Assembly: GCA_003240855.1 (NCBI GenBank)
Contig: QFNN01000090.1
Span: 1 to 12,221, forward strand
Reading direction: 5' to 3'
Source: Sphingomonas sanxanigenens
Lineage (GTDB): Bacteria > Pseudomonadota > Alphaproteobacteria > Sphingomonadales > Sphingomonadaceae
Length of the DNA: 12,221 nt
Below the pieces are notes generated by a model, which had not been told where the DNA came from, searched no databases, and saw nothing but the letters and a program-made list of their open reading frames with translations. Numbering within the stretch: the stretch's first letter is position 1; the number at the start of each line of letters is the position of its first letter. Below, one piece after another: positions 11,673 through 12,221 of the stretch. The position numbers and the translations under genes are program-made.

Positions 11673-12221
11673 CCGAACGCCTCGCTCTCCGCCTCGCCTG
11701 AAAAGACCAGCGTCGCAGGTCCGGCCATGCCGATCGTCCCGCCCTCGCGCCAGTCGATCGTCAGGTCGCCGCCGGGCAGCGTCACGCGCACCGGCGCATC
11801 GACCAGATTGCGCCGGATCGCCGCTGCCGCCGTCGCGCAGGCGCCGGTGCCGCAGGCCTGCGTCAGCCCCGCGCCGCGTTCCCACACGCGCAGCCGGATA
11901 TGGTCGCGTGCGACGATCTCGGCGACATTGACGTTCACGCGCTCGGGGAAAAGCGGATCATGCTCGATCAGCGGCCCCAGCCGTTCAAGTTCGATCGCAT
12001 CGATATTCTCGACGAAGAAGATGACGTGAGGGTTGCCGACATTGACCGCCATCGGCCGGTCGAGCGCTTCCCAGCCGACAGGCATGTCGGCGGTGTCCAT
12101 GGCGTAGGCGAGGGGGATCTTATCCCAGCCGAAGCGCGGCGCGCCCATGTCGACGCGCGCATTGGCGGCCTCGCCTTCGGCTCTGAGCAACCCGCCCGCG
12201 GTTTCGATGCTGAGTTCGCCG
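11669..12221 (-). CDS. dapF: Diaminopimelate epimerase (5' end outside window)
   Basis: Converts LL- to meso-diaminopimelate, the precursor of lysine and of the peptidoglycan cross-link. The last 183 residues are visible; the N-terminal part with the first catalytic cysteine lies past the right edge. Seen, counting from the first complete codon: GNPHVIFFV (62-70), the FPERVNVNVAEI segment (91-102), ERGAGLTQACGTGACA (115-129 or so), which holds the second catalytic cysteine (123), and a typical end with VTLPGGDLTIDW. Its TGA stop shares bases with the mtaB start (ATGA), so dapF, mtaB and ftsY form one transcript. A promoter, if any, is outside the window. Confidence 0.96.
   Translation of the reverse strand, partial: GELSIETAGGLLRAEGEAANARVDMGAPRFGWDKIPLAYAMDTADMPVGWEALDRPMAVNVGNPHVIFFVENIDAIELERLGPLIEHDPLFPERVNVNVAEIVARDHIRLRVWERGAGLTQACGTGACATAAAAIRRNLVDAPVRVTLPGGDLTIDWREGGTIGMAGPATLVFSGEAESEAFG

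Noticed and set aside
11673..11885. Upstream extension of mtaB to 11885
   Set aside because: It lies entirely within dapF in another frame; the ATG at 11672 in the ATGA overlap fits the methylthiotransferase N-terminus.

Overview
The window looks like chromosomal DNA of a high-GC alphaproteobacterium, most likely a sphingomonad (Sphingomonas, Sphingopyxis or a relative). This is judged from codon use, protein sequences and the short palindromic repeats in the gaps; no database was searched. Almost all of it is housekeeping or stress-response DNA, densely coding, with no phage, insertion sequence, CRISPR array or RNA gene.

Layout. Bases 1-1746 hold a divergent cell-wall pair: a Mur ligase of the MurC/Mpl type (minus strand, cut by the left edge) and an LD-carboxypeptidase (plus strand), which together fit murein recycling. 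Bases 1792-2627 hold a two-gene plus-strand unit: a protein with a C-terminal J domain, overlapped by four bases by a small thioredoxin-fold [2Fe-2S] protein. A SufE sulfur acceptor runs convergently at 2775-3182.

Bases 3317-7763 are the centre of interest: a phage-shock (Psp) envelope-stress locus. PspF, the sigma-54 activator, reads right. From the shared control region a near-consensus sigma-54 promoter (6594-6611) reads left into a long operon: a 53-residue predicted exported peptide, pspA, pspB, pspC, then five more small proteins. Each of the five has one membrane segment and a coiled coil. Four share a C-terminal module (VLERIxTD, a short spacer, then LxxEIxxLR) with the tail of PspC; the fifth looks shortened. 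So one PspC-like tail sits on several different membrane anchors, an expanded form of the Psp system. A 17-base inverted repeat (6676-6692), about 100 bases upstream of the predicted psp start site, overlaps the possible pspF promoter. It is a good candidate for the PspF enhancer, which would also give autorepression of pspF.

Bases 7879-8636 hold an Fe-type superoxide dismutase gene ending at a strong bidirectional terminator, followed by yciB (minus). Bases 9421-12221 (minus) hold a tight chain dapF-mtaB-ftsY in which each stop overlaps the next start as ATGA: lysine/peptidoglycan precursor synthesis, tRNA t6A methylthiolation and the SRP receptor.

Three families of small palindromic repeats lie mostly between gene ends. 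One copy instead sits in frame inside the C-terminal domain of mtaB, adding about 35 residues without breaking the gene, much as Rickettsia palindromic elements do.
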